NCBI GenBank assembly: GCA_963649295.1
Contig: CAVJHK010000006.1
Location: 1 to 64,000, forward strand
DNA length: 64,000 nucleotides
DNA from: RGIG3528 sp963649295
GTDB taxonomy: Bacteria; Bacillota; Clostridia; Lachnospirales; Lachnospiraceae
Reading direction: 5' to 3'
The notes below the pieces were generated by a model. It did not search any database. It was given only the letters and a program-made list of their open reading frames with translations, and was not told where the DNA came from. Of this stretch, positions 41,648-51,321 are shown one piece after another. The translations under genes and the position numbers were made by a program. How positions within the stretch are numbered: position 1 is the first letter of the stretch; each line of letters starts with the position of its first letter.

Positions 41648-44434
41648 TTACTGCTTTTTCATTCTGTTTAAAAGTGCCGAAGTATCAAGTACGTCGGTAG
41701 TCTTATTTTTTTTGCCTTTTGATTTTTTGTAACCGGTATCGGAAACAGAGTCTTCTGTTATTCGATTTTGTATAATACTTTCATCCGATTTTGTTTTTGC
41801 GGGATTGGTTTCATATGTATTTTTATTTGATATTAAAGCATTTTCTTTTGATTTCTTTTTAAAATCAAATATCTTTTTCCAAAATCCTTCCGGTATGATT
41901 CTGAATCCGAATCGTCTGTAGGCAATGTCAAATATAAAGAGAAAGAGTGCGATGAGTGAAAGCTCAAGTGTTATGTCAAACATTGCTTTGACGGATTTTG
42001 TGCTTTTTGTAAATACCTGCGACGGAAGCGTTATTTCCGTGCCCGAGGTGAGAAGTGCAAAGTCTGACAAAAGCGTTGACGTGCTGTAAAAAGCATATTC
42101 CGACGAGTACTTTTTTATTGCTGCCGTTGTGAGACCGGAAACAAGCTCCGTTCCCTCATATTTTTTTATAGCAACCATGTAGACGCCTTCTGCGGAAAGC
42201 GTGGTTTCTGCTTCAAATTCGCCGGGACGCCGTTCATAAAGCGTAACGACGCTTTGCGCACCCGAATCCGATGTGATTACGGCTTCAACTTGAGTGGCAG
42301 CGGAATAATCCGAAGTCGTATATGAAATTACTGCCCGGTCATCCTTTGTTGTAATATTCGCATAGGAATCCTTTTCGGAATTGTCTTGTGTTACAAATTG
42401 AATCAAATTGTTCCAAAGCATCGGATTATTTTCCCATGCGAAAAAGTTTCCCGACCAATTGCCTGTAATGTCCGACGTCCATGCAACGGTTTTACCGAGC
42501 CCGTATTGCATATAGGAAAGCAGCGGATCTTCGTTTTCTGTTTCAAAAAGAACGGTCGCGCGAGATTTGGCTGTTGTTCTTATATATGCCTTTATCGACG
42601 GCACACCGTCCGATATTATGTCATTTATCAGGTCATCCGAGGCCGTGATATAAGTTTTTGATTCTTCGTCGACAAGATAATGATTTGCGGTAAGCTGTAT
42701 TTCCTGTGTAAAAATTTTGGGAAGATCGGTCAGATTTTTTACGGTATATACGCGTCCTCCGGATGTTTCCGCAAGGGTTGTGAGAAGTGCCGTGTTACTG
42801 TCGTTTCCTATCGCTATTGCGGAGAGTGTTATATTGTTTTTGTTTATTTCTTTTAAAAGTGCGGAATAATTTGTATATGTGTCCTGTCCGTCGGTAAGCA
42901 AAATTATATGTTTTATCGTTGCATCGCATATTGCAAGATCTTTTACGGCAGCGTCAACAGCCGGGTATATGCTTGTTCCGCCGCCGCCGGTGATTCCTGA
43001 CACCGTTTGGCGAATGGAGGACAAATCATAACCCATTTTTTTTAAGGGAACAAGTTTCATGAAACTGTCATCAAACGCGATTATACCGACATAATCAATC
43101 GGACGAAGTGTTTTTAGGGACTCGGAAAGCGATGACTTTGCCGCATCAAGTTTTGATACGCCCAAAATATTGCTGCTCATCGAGCCCGACACGTCGATAA
43201 CATATTCGATTGCCGTTATGGGAAGCTCGGCTTCGCCCTTTATTTCGGAATCGACGGGGAGCACTTTTGTAAGTGCCGTGTCCGTATATCCACCAAGTCC
43301 AAAGGAGTTTCTGCCGCCGCATGCGATGAGACCTTTTCCGTAATCCCTTACATAGGCTTCGATATTATTCATAAATCCGTCCGGAAGGTCTGTGGCATAA
43401 ACATCCGAAAATATTATGCACGAATATTCAAGCATGGCGGAAATCGTGTCGGGAGCGGATTGGGGAGTGATCACTTTTACGTCAAAGCTCATATCGGTGA
43501 GCATTTTTTTAAAAGACGAAATGTCCTTTATATCGTACGAAATCAACAAAACAGGAGCTTTTTTTGTGATATTTGTATAAGCCGAATATTCGTTGTTTAA
43601 GGAATAGGTGTCATTTTCGGAATCGATTTTTACGCGGTAGGTTTTTATGCCCGCTTCCGTTTGTGTGTCAAAAAAAGGAATGATGCTTGTGCCCTTTAAG
43701 AGGGTAATTTGTTTTTCGCCCGTGAGCGTGCGCCCTTGATAAAGAGATATGCGTGCTGTTGTATTTACGTTGCTTTCAACTTCCACCGTAACCTTAAAAG
43801 TCTCACCGACATTTACGTCCGATGGTACGGTCACGTTTGTGACATATATTTCGGGACTTTGAAAAGGGGACAGTGTATATGTTTTTATTTCGCAATCTGC
43901 GTCGATTATTGATTTTTGGGTCTCTTTTAAATTACCCGAAGTTTCTGCACCGTCCGAAATTATGACAATTCTTTTTGCGGCTGAATCAGGCATAAGACCG
44001 AGAGCAAGAGAAACGGCAGCCTCGATATCCGTTTCCGATTTGTCTACGTTTACGGTAATTCCGTTAAAATCGCATTCTTTCGACAAAAACGTGTTTACGC
44101 TTGCATCTTTTCCGAAGGCGACAATTCCGACGTAATCGTTATCCGATTTTGTTTTTACGGATTCCTTTATAAAGCTTATGATTTCGTCTTTTTTGTCGCT
44201 TACACTGTCGGACGCGTCAACCAAAAAAACGGTTGCGGTTTCTTCTGTATGTTTGCTTAAAGACGTTCCCGAAAGCGCGAAGCACAAAAGCGTCCAGATA
44301 ATGCTGCGTAAAATTACCTGTTTTATTTTTTGATCCTTTGTATGTGTTCTTATAAACCGGGCGGAGAAAATAAATAAAATTATTCCGACCGGTATGAGAA
44401 TAAGAAACAAAGGATTTGAAAAACTTACTTTCAT
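41648..44434 (-). CDS. Large membrane protein with two VWA domains
   Basis: 928 residues. Two N-terminal membrane helices (about 9-26 and 40-56) precede a first VWA domain with MIDAS DASDS at 73-77. A beta-rich section and a glutamine-amidotransferase-like segment (about 290-395, LISYDIKDIS to ACGGRNSFG) follow. A second VWA domain starts near 411 (DVSGSMSS). A last membrane helix near 835-855 is followed by a charged cytoplasmic tail. Most of the mass is outside the membrane. Last of an eight-gene minus-strand cluster; 4 bp after the BatA-like gene. Similar proteins accompany MoxR ATPases, but the role is not established. Confidence 0.85.
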   Translation of the reverse strand: MKVSFSNPLFLILIPVGIILFIFSARFIRTHTKDQKIKQVILRSIIWTLLCFALSGTSLSKHTEETATVFLVDASDSVSDKKDEIISFIKESVKTKSDNDYVGIVAFGKDASVNTFLSKECDFNGITVNVDKSETDIEAAVSLALGLMPDSAAKRIVIISDGAETSGNLKETQKSIIDADCEIKTYTLSPFQSPEIYVTNVTVPSDVNVGETFKVTVEVESNVNTTARISLYQGRTLTGEKQITLLKGTSIIPFFDTQTEAGIKTYRVKIDSENDTYSLNNEYSAYTNITKKAPVLLISYDIKDISSFKKMLTDMSFDVKVITPQSAPDTISAMLEYSCIIFSDVYATDLPDGFMNNIEAYVRDYGKGLIACGGRNSFGLGGYTDTALTKVLPVDSEIKGEAELPITAIEYVIDVSGSMSSNILGVSKLDAAKSSLSESLKTLRPIDYVGIIAFDDSFMKLVPLKKMGYDLSSIRQTVSGITGGGGTSIYPAVDAAVKDLAICDATIKHIILLTDGQDTYTNYSALLKEINKNNITLSAIAIGNDSNTALLTTLAETSGGRVYTVKNLTDLPKIFTQEIQLTANHYLVDEESKTYITASDDLINDIISDGVPSIKAYIRTTAKSRATVLFETENEDPLLSYMQYGLGKTVAWTSDITGNWSGNFFAWENNPMLWNNLIQFVTQDNSEKDSYANITTKDDRAVISYTTSDYSAATQVEAVITSDSGAQSVVTLYERRPGEFEAETTLSAEGVYMVAIKKYEGTELVSGLTTAAIKKYSSEYAFYSTSTLLSDFALLTSGTEITLPSQVFTKSTKSVKAMFDITLELSLIALFLFIFDIAYRRFGFRIIPEGFWKKIFDFKKKSKENALISNKNTYETNPAKTKSDESIIQNRITEDSVSDTGYKKSKGKKNKTTDVLDTSALLNRMKKQ

Positions 44435-44438
44435 AAAA

Positions 44439-46235
44439 TTAGTCCTTTATATAAACAATCCATTCAAGTGCCATAATCAGCATCAGAACAATAATTAAGA
44501 CTGTTCTTATATTAAAGTCTTGTTCTTTTGTTCCGTCAACATAAGCAACCTGACCGGTACTTTGTATATTTTCTGCGGAAATTTCATTTCGTGATTCCGA
44601 TATATCAAAGTTTACGGCAAAACTGCTTACGGCGCCTGTATCATCTTTTACCGTATAAAATCCGGGCACGCACGTGTCTGTGAAAACGGAAATCGAAGGA
44701 ACAATATCTCTTTTTCCGTCCGGGTAAGTGATAATATTTTCGGCAGTATCCGCATTATTTATTGTTACGGCTTCGCCTGCATAAACAGAAAGCTCCGATA
44801 ATACGGAGGTGTCCGAAAGCTCGGAAATCAAATTCCACATAAGTATGGGAAATCTGTAATCAAGCGGAAAATCCGACGAATGCAGGTCAAATCCGAGATA
44901 TCCGTATTTTTTGTCGCCGGAGGTGCATATAAATCCTGCACTTTTGCTGTTTACGTTTATAAAGGATTCCGAATTTATCGGCAATGTAACGGCAAAAGTT
45001 TTTGTGACACCGAACGAAAAATTATGTATGTCATGTGTGACCGATGAGTCGGAAAGATTTAAGTATATGTTCTCATAAGTTTCCGGCTCCGTAAAAAAAT
45101 CGGATTTTTCGCAATTTATAAATAACTTATTTCCGGATTCCGGTATAGCTTCCGGCACCATATTCTGACCGTCAAATATATAAAGGTCATAGCCGGTGAG
45201 ATTTAGTCCCGAAAACGTTTCGGGATCACTTGTTTCATGCAAAATCAGATTTTTGTTAAGTTCTATCGCTTTCTTTAAATATATATTTTTTTTTGTAAAC
45301 AAAAGTACCTTTTTTTGAAGTGCGGAATCGTTTAAGGTAAAATATACATTATCAAAAGACAATGCGTCATGATTATTTAATTCTGCTGTTATAAGGGAAA
45401 AGTCTGCGCTTTCCGGCTCATAATAAAAGGTTTTTGTTTCACCCGAGGGAATATTTACCGTCAAAACGTCAAGGATTTTTCCGTCCGCATACAAATTTAT
45501 GTCACCCGAATAGGGAAGAGTACCGTGATTTGTCGCATTTATGAGAATGACCACGGAATCGTCTTTTTTTGTTGACGAAACATAATCGATCGACGTGTTT
45601 TCGGCATCCGAATAAAAATTGTATACGGTGCCGTTAATTTCGCCGAAACTTAAAAAACTGTCCGTAAATGCGGCGACGGTTGTTTCGGCATTTTGATTAA
45701 GTTTCATTGCCAGATTTATTCCGGCTGTACAATTACCTTTTAAAGCGGTACCTTCGATTTTATTTATTGCGCTTATTACGGCAGACTTGTCAACGGAGTT
45801 TGAAATTGCGACAGCAGTGCGCTCGGAGCACGCAATTACCGTGATTTTAATGTTGTCCGGGAGCGATTTTACATATTCCTTTGCGGCATTTTTGGCATAA
45901 TCAAGGCGTGTGCGATCATTCTTTAAAAGTGTGCTCATGCTGCCGCTGTTGTCGATTAATATGATTGCACTCTCGGCGCTGTCGTTTTTGCTTTCACGAT
46001 AGGGAGACATAAGCACAAAAACAAGAACCAAAACGGTGATGATTTGGATTATGAGAAGTTTATTTTTCTTTAGCTTTTCGAAAGGTGTTTCCGATTCTCT
46101 GTTTTCGTACATTTCTTTCCAAAGAAAAAGGGAAGAGACGCGTTTCGGATCGGCTTTTTGCTTTAGCAGATACATTATTATGATGCATGGAATAAGTATC
46201 AAAAGAAAAAGCGGCCAAAGGTACAAAAAGTGCAT
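44439..46235 (-). CDS. BatA-like VWA membrane protein
   Basis: 598 residues. N-terminal BatA region with a membrane helix (about 5-24), SLFLWKEM and a second helix (61-78), then VWA with MIDAS IDNSGSMS at 94-101. A beta-rich outer part and a final membrane helix (about 573-592) follow. It lies 3 bp after the DUF58 gene, forming the usual MoxR-DUF58-VWA order. VWA proteins bind partners through a divalent metal. Confidence 0.85.
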   Translation of the reverse strand: MHFLYLWPLFLLILIPCIIIMYLLKQKADPKRVSSLFLWKEMYENRESETPFEKLKKNKLLIIQIITVLVLVFVLMSPYRESKNDSAESAIILIDNSGSMSTLLKNDRTRLDYAKNAAKEYVKSLPDNIKITVIACSERTAVAISNSVDKSAVISAINKIEGTALKGNCTAGINLAMKLNQNAETTVAAFTDSFLSFGEINGTVYNFYSDAENTSIDYVSSTKKDDSVVILINATNHGTLPYSGDINLYADGKILDVLTVNIPSGETKTFYYEPESADFSLITAELNNHDALSFDNVYFTLNDSALQKKVLLFTKKNIYLKKAIELNKNLILHETSDPETFSGLNLTGYDLYIFDGQNMVPEAIPESGNKLFINCEKSDFFTEPETYENIYLNLSDSSVTHDIHNFSFGVTKTFAVTLPINSESFINVNSKSAGFICTSGDKKYGYLGFDLHSSDFPLDYRFPILMWNLISELSDTSVLSELSVYAGEAVTINNADTAENIITYPDGKRDIVPSISVFTDTCVPGFYTVKDDTGAVSSFAVNFDISESRNEISAENIQSTGQVAYVDGTKEQDFNIRTVLIIVLMLIMALEWIVYIKD

Positions 46236-46238
46236 TTT

Positions 46239-47087
46239 TTATCCTCTGAGTGTGTTTAAAAACGTATTTTTTGTATTTGCAAAAATATATTTTACACCGT
46301 ATTTTTTGCAAAGGTTTTTTGTATTTGTGAGATACATGTTTAACGACCTGTCATATTTTTTTAAGAGGCTGTTTGAGCCTGTAACCTTTAGGCTTTTGTT
46401 GTTTTCGGCATCAATAAGGTTAAAGGTGCCTGGAATTATGGGATTTATTTCTTCTTCCGCAAGGACGTGTATAAAAATTATTTCCTGCTTTTTTTGTTTT
46501 AGGTACTTAATTGTCTTTTCGATATCTTTGGAAAAAAAATCGGAAATAACGATCGTCATGCCGGGAAATGGGATATCTTTTCCGGAAATCGAAGCATATA
46601 GGTCATTTTCTCCCGTAAATATTACTCTTGACAGCGAATCGATTATTTTTGAAAAGCTGCGGATACCGGAATATGATTTTTCGAGTGAAAGGGAATTATT
46701 GTTCATGATTCCGAGCGTCACGCGGTCATTGTTGTCCAAAATAAGATAAGAAAATGCAGCGGCAAATTGTAAGGCAAGTCGTGACTTGGGTTTCTCACCG
46801 TAGTCCATCGAGGCGGATGAGTCTAAGTAAATTCTGAAAAGTCCTTCTTTTTCTTCCATAAAAAGCTTCACAAAAAGGCGGTCGAATCTTGCATATGCGT
46901 TCCAATCGACTCGTCTTATGTCATCGCCTGGAATATATTCGCGGAAATCAGAAAATTCTACTCCGTTGCCTTTTGCGTTCGACTTTCGTCCGCCTTCGCT
47001 TCCCATGGCAAGTAAGAGCGGCATATTCATTTTAAAGAGTGTGAGCGAATTATAAAAAACCGCATCAAAGGTTTCGTTGTAAACCAC
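46239..47087 (-). CDS. DUF58 protein
   Basis: 282 residues with the DUF58 signature: GNGVEFSDFREYIPGDD, then RRVDWNAYARFD and LFVKLFMEEKE (about residues 40-85). A divergent VWA-like fold follows, with LDSSASMDYG standing in for the MIDAS motif (D-S-S-A-S). No membrane segment. Always found next to MoxR, as here (3 bp spacing). Presumed adaptor between the ATPase and the VWA membrane proteins. Confidence 0.92.
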   Translation of the reverse strand: MVYNETFDAVFYNSLTLFKMNMPLLLAMGSEGGRKSNAKGNGVEFSDFREYIPGDDIRRVDWNAYARFDRLFVKLFMEEKEGLFRIYLDSSASMDYGEKPKSRLALQFAAAFSYLILDNNDRVTLGIMNNNSLSLEKSYSGIRSFSKIIDSLSRVIFTGENDLYASISGKDIPFPGMTIVISDFFSKDIEKTIKYLKQKKQEIIFIHVLAEEEINPIIPGTFNLIDAENNKSLKVTGSNSLLKKYDRSLNMYLTNTKNLCKKYGVKYIFANTKNTFLNTLRG

Positions 47088-47090
47088 TTG

Positions 47091-48062
47091 TTATTTTACC
47101 TCATTTAAAATTTGGGAAATTATTGCGTCTGCCCCTATTCCGTCCGCCATCGCTTCAAAGGTCAATGAAATTCTGTGGCGGAGAACGGGATAAGCCGTCT
47201 TTTTGATGTCGTCAAAGGAAACATTTGCACGCCTGTCAATAAGCGCAAGCGCACGTGATGCGTTAAATATTGCCTGCGCCGCACGGGGAGAAGCACCGCA
47301 TGAAATATATTTTTTGACATAATCGGATGCTGTATCAAGCTCGGGATGCGTTGCAACCACTATTTTGAGAGCAAATTCCGAAACGGCGTCGGCGATTTTT
47401 ATTTCACGGATTATTTTTCTGATTTCAAGTATATCTTCTCCGCTCAAAACGGGATTTACTTCCGTTACCTTGTTTGTAACCGTTAAATCCATTATTTTTT
47501 TGAGCTCGTCGATTGTGGGAAAATCCACCTTTACCTTAAACATAAAGCGGTCGAGCTGAGCCTCGGGAAGAGGATATGTGCCTTCGTTTTCGATGGGGTT
47601 CTGTGTTGCGAGAACCATAAAGGGCGAGGGGAGAGTGTAAGTCTTTTTGCCGACCGTAACCGTTTTTTCCTGCATTGCTTCAAGGAGCGCCGATTGGGTT
47701 TTTGGAGTTGCACGGTTTATTTCGTCCGCAAGAACGAGATTTGCGAATATCGGTCCCTGTTCAAAAGAAAATACGTTGTTTCCGTTTTCCTTTATTATTA
47801 AGTTTGTTCCCGTAACATCCGCAGGCATAAGGTCGGGTGTAAACTGAATACGTGAAAATGCAAGGTTTGTAACACGTGCAACTGTTTTTACGAGTTCTGT
47901 TTTTCCGAGCCCCGGAACACCCTCAAGAAGTACGTTTCCGTTTGTGAGCATCGAAATCAAAACTTCACGGATGACTTCCTTTTGACCTACTATTTTTTTT
48001 GAAATTTCTTCTTCAGAGCGCAAAATTTTTTCTGCGGCGATTTGCAAATCCTTTTCATCCAT
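47091..48062 (-). CDS. MoxR-family AAA+ ATPase
   Basis: 323 residues. Walker A GVPGLGKTE near residue 45, Walker B LVLADEINRATPK near 107, sensor 1 LATQNPIE near 150, arginine-finger segment and SPRAAQAIF near 258. MoxR ATPases act as chaperones that assemble or activate protein complexes containing VWA partners. Begins 15 bp after the glycine-rich membrane protein gene, and is the first of the MoxR-DUF58-VWA-VWA block. Confidence 0.96.
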   Translation of the reverse strand: MDEKDLQIAAEKILRSEEEISKKIVGQKEVIREVLISMLTNGNVLLEGVPGLGKTELVKTVARVTNLAFSRIQFTPDLMPADVTGTNLIIKENGNNVFSFEQGPIFANLVLADEINRATPKTQSALLEAMQEKTVTVGKKTYTLPSPFMVLATQNPIENEGTYPLPEAQLDRFMFKVKVDFPTIDELKKIMDLTVTNKVTEVNPVLSGEDILEIRKIIREIKIADAVSEFALKIVVATHPELDTASDYVKKYISCGASPRAAQAIFNASRALALIDRRANVSFDDIKKTAYPVLRHRISLTFEAMADGIGADAIISQILNEVK

Positions 48063-48077
48063 AAATATATTATCCTC

Positions 48078-49470
48078 CTATTCGGAAAGATCCGAAAAAT
48101 AATTTTTTACGATTCCCTTAAGTGCGTCGGGGACGCTTTCAGAATCGATTGCAGTATATGCTTTTTTTGTATATTCGGAAATAACCTGTTCATAGTCTGT
48201 TGCCGTACCGGAAAATGTCATTGAGCCGTTTATTTCGGTATATTCACCCGAAGAACTTCCGTCGGTTTTGCCGGAAATCTCGGTATCCGTGAAATTTGAC
48301 GGAACGGTAATTGTTTCTTTTGTGAGTGACATGTTGGATTCCGTACCCGTATCGGAGCCTGTGTTCCAACCGGTGCCGGAGGAATTTCCGCCATTATTTC
48401 CCGCATTGTTACCTGTGGCGCCGGTTGAGCTTCCGCCTGTGCTACCGTCTGAACTGCCGCCCGGACTATCGTCTGAGCCGTTATTTAAGTTTCCGCCTAA
48501 ACTTTCGTCGTCACGGTCTGTGCTCTCGTCATTTCCGCTGACTGAGTTTCCGCCGTCGCTTTCGTTACCTGAATTTTTTCCGTTGCCTGTATTTGAATTA
48601 CCGGAATTGTTCGAGTTTCCAACATTACCGGAATTACCGGAATTTTCCGAATTACCCATATTTCCGGCATTTGCCGTTTCTGTTTGATTTATTGAGCCGT
48701 CTGTTTTCTTTAACGCATCAGAAAATTTGGGGCATGATTCACATGCATCCGCAATTTGGGATTCGTTTTTTGATTCCGCAATCGATTTGNNNNNNNNNNT
48801 ATGCACGCTTTACGGATTCCTTTGACGCGGCATTTTTCATTTCTTTATTTGCGTCTTTAATTAATGAATTCAATGTTTCAAGTTCTTCGTCCGTAAAATC
48901 AAGTGCCGTGTCAAGCGTTTTAAGCTCTTTTTTTATTTCTTTTTCGGCTTCATTGGCGGATATTGAGGCTTCTGTGCGTGTTTCGGCATTTACCTTCGCC
49001 GGGGTCGAAACAAACGAAAGAAAAATCGAAGCGGCGAGGCAAAAAAACGAGAAGCATATATATTTTGCTTTATTTTTGCCTTTTATGTCACGCTTCGGGA
49101 TAATCGTAAAAAGGTGAACTATCGCATCACGGCGCTGCAAAACTGACATTTCGTCACATGAATCAATCAGTGACAATGCGGTAATTGTGCGCTCATTTAG
49201 TCCGAGAGAGTCGGATTTAAGCGCCGCGTCCATAAGCGTCGGACGAAATACAAGTGAAATCGTGACGGAAAATATAACAAAAAATATAACAATAATTATG
49301 TTTAATAATTTATATCTATAAATCGGAACAAAAAGCGCAAGTACCGATATGATCAGGGTGAGCATAAGAGAAAACGTAAATCCGTATGTTACAAGATCGG
49401 TAAATCTGAGCATGGTAAGCCTGTGTTTGATTTCGCTAAGTTTTTTAAGAAATTTTGTTTTTTCTTCCAT
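48078..49470 (-). CDS. Membrane protein with Asn/Gly/Ser-rich linker, contains scaffold gap
   Basis: About 460 residues. Two N-terminal membrane helices (about 20-65), a soluble stretch with LNERTITALSLIDSCDEM, and a third helix near 125-145 followed by an extracellular coiled-coil part (ELETLNSLIKDANKEM region). The gap (48790-48799) comes next, then KSIAESKNESQ. A low-complexity run of about 120 residues rich in N, G and S follows, then a C-terminal piece (YEQVISEYTKKAY to VKNYFSDLSE) of the type seen in DUF4175-like proteins. Its start overlaps the permease gene by 26 bp. Function unknown; fits the cluster's surface theme. Confidence 0.75.
48790..48799. other. Scaffold gap (10 N)
   Basis: Ten N inside the Asn/Gly/Ser-rich protein gene, just before its low-complexity section. 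Confidence 0.95.
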
Positions 49471-50392
49471 GATACCTCCTTCTTGACGGATTCAGCATTT
49501 TTGCGGAAAAATGAAGCATGAGGAAAGATACCGTAAGTTCAATTATACCGCTTATAATGCTCCAAAATCTCACAAATATACCGTTTGAATTTATGTATTG
49601 ACCAAAATTTGATGCAAAATATGCCATGCCGCGTGTGTTTGCCGTAAACGAAAATCCGGTTGTGCGGTCAAGCGTGTCAAAAACGGCAGTCGCGGGATTT
49701 AAGTAGAGAATGAAAAAGATAATGTCAGCAATTTTTTCACGCATGGTATAAGTTGTGCCTGAATATAAATCATAATCTGCCGCAAGTAAATATGCGATAA
49801 GCACAATGAGGCATGTTCCGAAAATCAGAAATGCAAATACAAAGAGTGTCAGGATGTTTGCGGCAACAGTTTTACGGCATATTGTCGAAAAGAAAATGCC
49901 TATTGCTGTGAGATACAAAATCATTATGACAACCGTCAAAAATATGCAAAATAAATCCTTAAACGTAACGCCGCCGTATACAAGGGTCAGCGACAAAAAG
50001 GGAAACGATGTTATGAGTATAAGAAAAATATAGCAAAGTGCGGATGCGTATTTTCCTATTATAATGTCAAAACAGGACATTTTTGTCGTAAGAAGCACAT
50101 CAAGTGTCTGACGCTCGCGTTCATTTGCGATGAGCGGTGCGGTGAGTGCCGGAATTGACATGCAAAGCAGCACGCATTCAACAATTATTATTACGTTGAA
50201 GGCAATGATAAAATTATCCGCGGAAACCGTTCGAAAGTTTGCAAGCGTCAGGTTGTAATTAAGCAAAAGAATCGATGCGGTAAGCAGCATGCTTATATTT
50301 GCAATAAGAAGGATGATGCTTAATTTTTTTCTTTTTGCGCTGATATTCATATCTTTGTATGCTACGGCGTTTTTTAAATTTACATTAAACAT
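49445..50392 (-). CDS. ABC-2 type permease
   Basis: 315 residues with about six membrane helices. Early segment NERERQTLDVLLTTKMSCFDI (split here: NERERQTLDV, LLTTKMS) is the usual coupling motif of ABC-2 permeases such as those in gliding/GldF-type or Na+-export systems. Overlaps the ATPase gene by 8 bp, so the two form one transporter. The exported substrate is unknown. Confidence 0.88.
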   Translation of the reverse strand: MFNVNLKNAVAYKDMNISAKRKKLSIILLIANISMLLTASILLLNYNLTLANFRTVSADNFIIAFNVIIIVECVLLCMSIPALTAPLIANERERQTLDVLLTTKMSCFDIIIGKYASALCYIFLILITSFPFLSLTLVYGGVTFKDLFCIFLTVVIMILYLTAIGIFFSTICRKTVAANILTLFVFAFLIFGTCLIVLIAYLLAADYDLYSGTTYTMREKIADIIFFILYLNPATAVFDTLDRTTGFSFTANTRGMAYFASNFGQYINSNGIFVRFWSIISGIIELTVSFLMLHFSAKMLNPSRRRYHGRKNKIS

Positions 50393-51320
50393 TTTGGTCT
50401 CCTTCCATAATATTTAAGAGTATGTCTTCAACATTTTCCACAATTTTTGAATAGGATATAACGGGAATGTCTTGCGTCACGAGAGTTTTTAAAAGTGCGG
50501 CATAATCGGCGGGTTCACCCTCGGAAAGCGCTTTTATTGTATTCCCCACATATTCCGCATGCTTTATTATGGGATTTTCGAGTATTATGGGCATTACGGA
50601 TGCCGGATCGCAATTTACTTTAATTTCAAGCTTTTCGCCGCCCTCCGACAAAATACTTGCGTCGCGTGCGGAGCCCACAAAACGCATATGACCGTGAGCG
50701 ATTATTCCGATTGTTGTGCACATTTCGATGAGCTCCGGCAGGATATGCGAAGAAATAATTACCGTTTTTCCCATTGAGGTAAGATTTTTTAGTATTTCCT
50801 TAAGCTCGTGACGTGCTTTGGGATCCAGTCCCGAGGCGGGCTCGTCAAGAAAGAGAATGTCGGGATTGCTTACAAGTGCGCGCGCAAGGCAAAGGCGCTG
50901 CTTCATACCGCGCGAAAGCGAATTTACCTGAATGTCCTTTTTGTCAGATAAATTTACAAGCTCAAGAAGACCGGAAATCAATATATCCGAGGTTTTACTC
51001 CATATTCCGTAAGTGCCGGCAAAAAATTTTAAATATTCGTTGGTTGTGAGATTGTCGTATATACCGAAAAAGTCGGGCACAAAGCCTATTTTTTCGGAAA
51101 ATGCGCGGATCCCGGATTTTTGTATGATTTCGGTCCCGTCAATTTTGATCGAGCCCGAATCGCATGTTTCAAGCCCCACGCATATTCTCATGGTTGTTGT
51201 TTTTCCTGCGCCGTTTGCGCCCACAAAGCCAAACAGCTCCCCTGTGTTTACGGTAAGATTTAAATCGTTTAATGCCGTAAAATTGCCGAATTTTTTGTTA
51301 AGTCCTTTTATTTCAATCAT
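50385..51320 (-). CDS. ABC transporter ATPase
   Basis: 311 residues. Walker A GANGAGKTT near residue 36, signature SLSRGMKQRLCLARAL near 133, Walker B ILFLDEPASGLDP near 153, H-loop SSH near 190. The extra C-terminal ~90 residues are common in drug/antibiotic- and GldA-type ATPases. Ribosome site AGGAGAA. Pairs with the overlapping permease. Confidence 0.93.
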   Translation of the reverse strand: MIEIKGLNKKFGNFTALNDLNLTVNTGELFGFVGANGAGKTTTMRICVGLETCDSGSIKIDGTEIIQKSGIRAFSEKIGFVPDFFGIYDNLTTNEYLKFFAGTYGIWSKTSDILISGLLELVNLSDKKDIQVNSLSRGMKQRLCLARALVSNPDILFLDEPASGLDPKARHELKEILKNLTSMGKTVIISSHILPELIEMCTTIGIIAHGHMRFVGSARDASILSEGGEKLEIKVNCDPASVMPIILENPIIKHAEYVGNTIKALSEGEPADYAALLKTLVTQDIPVISYSKIVENVEDILLNIMEGDQNV

Positions 51321-51321
51321 C

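Noticed and set aside
48268..48687. Proline/leucine-rich frame opposite the Asn/Gly/Ser-rich protein
   Set aside because: It is the complementary shadow of the repeat-rich minus-strand gene.
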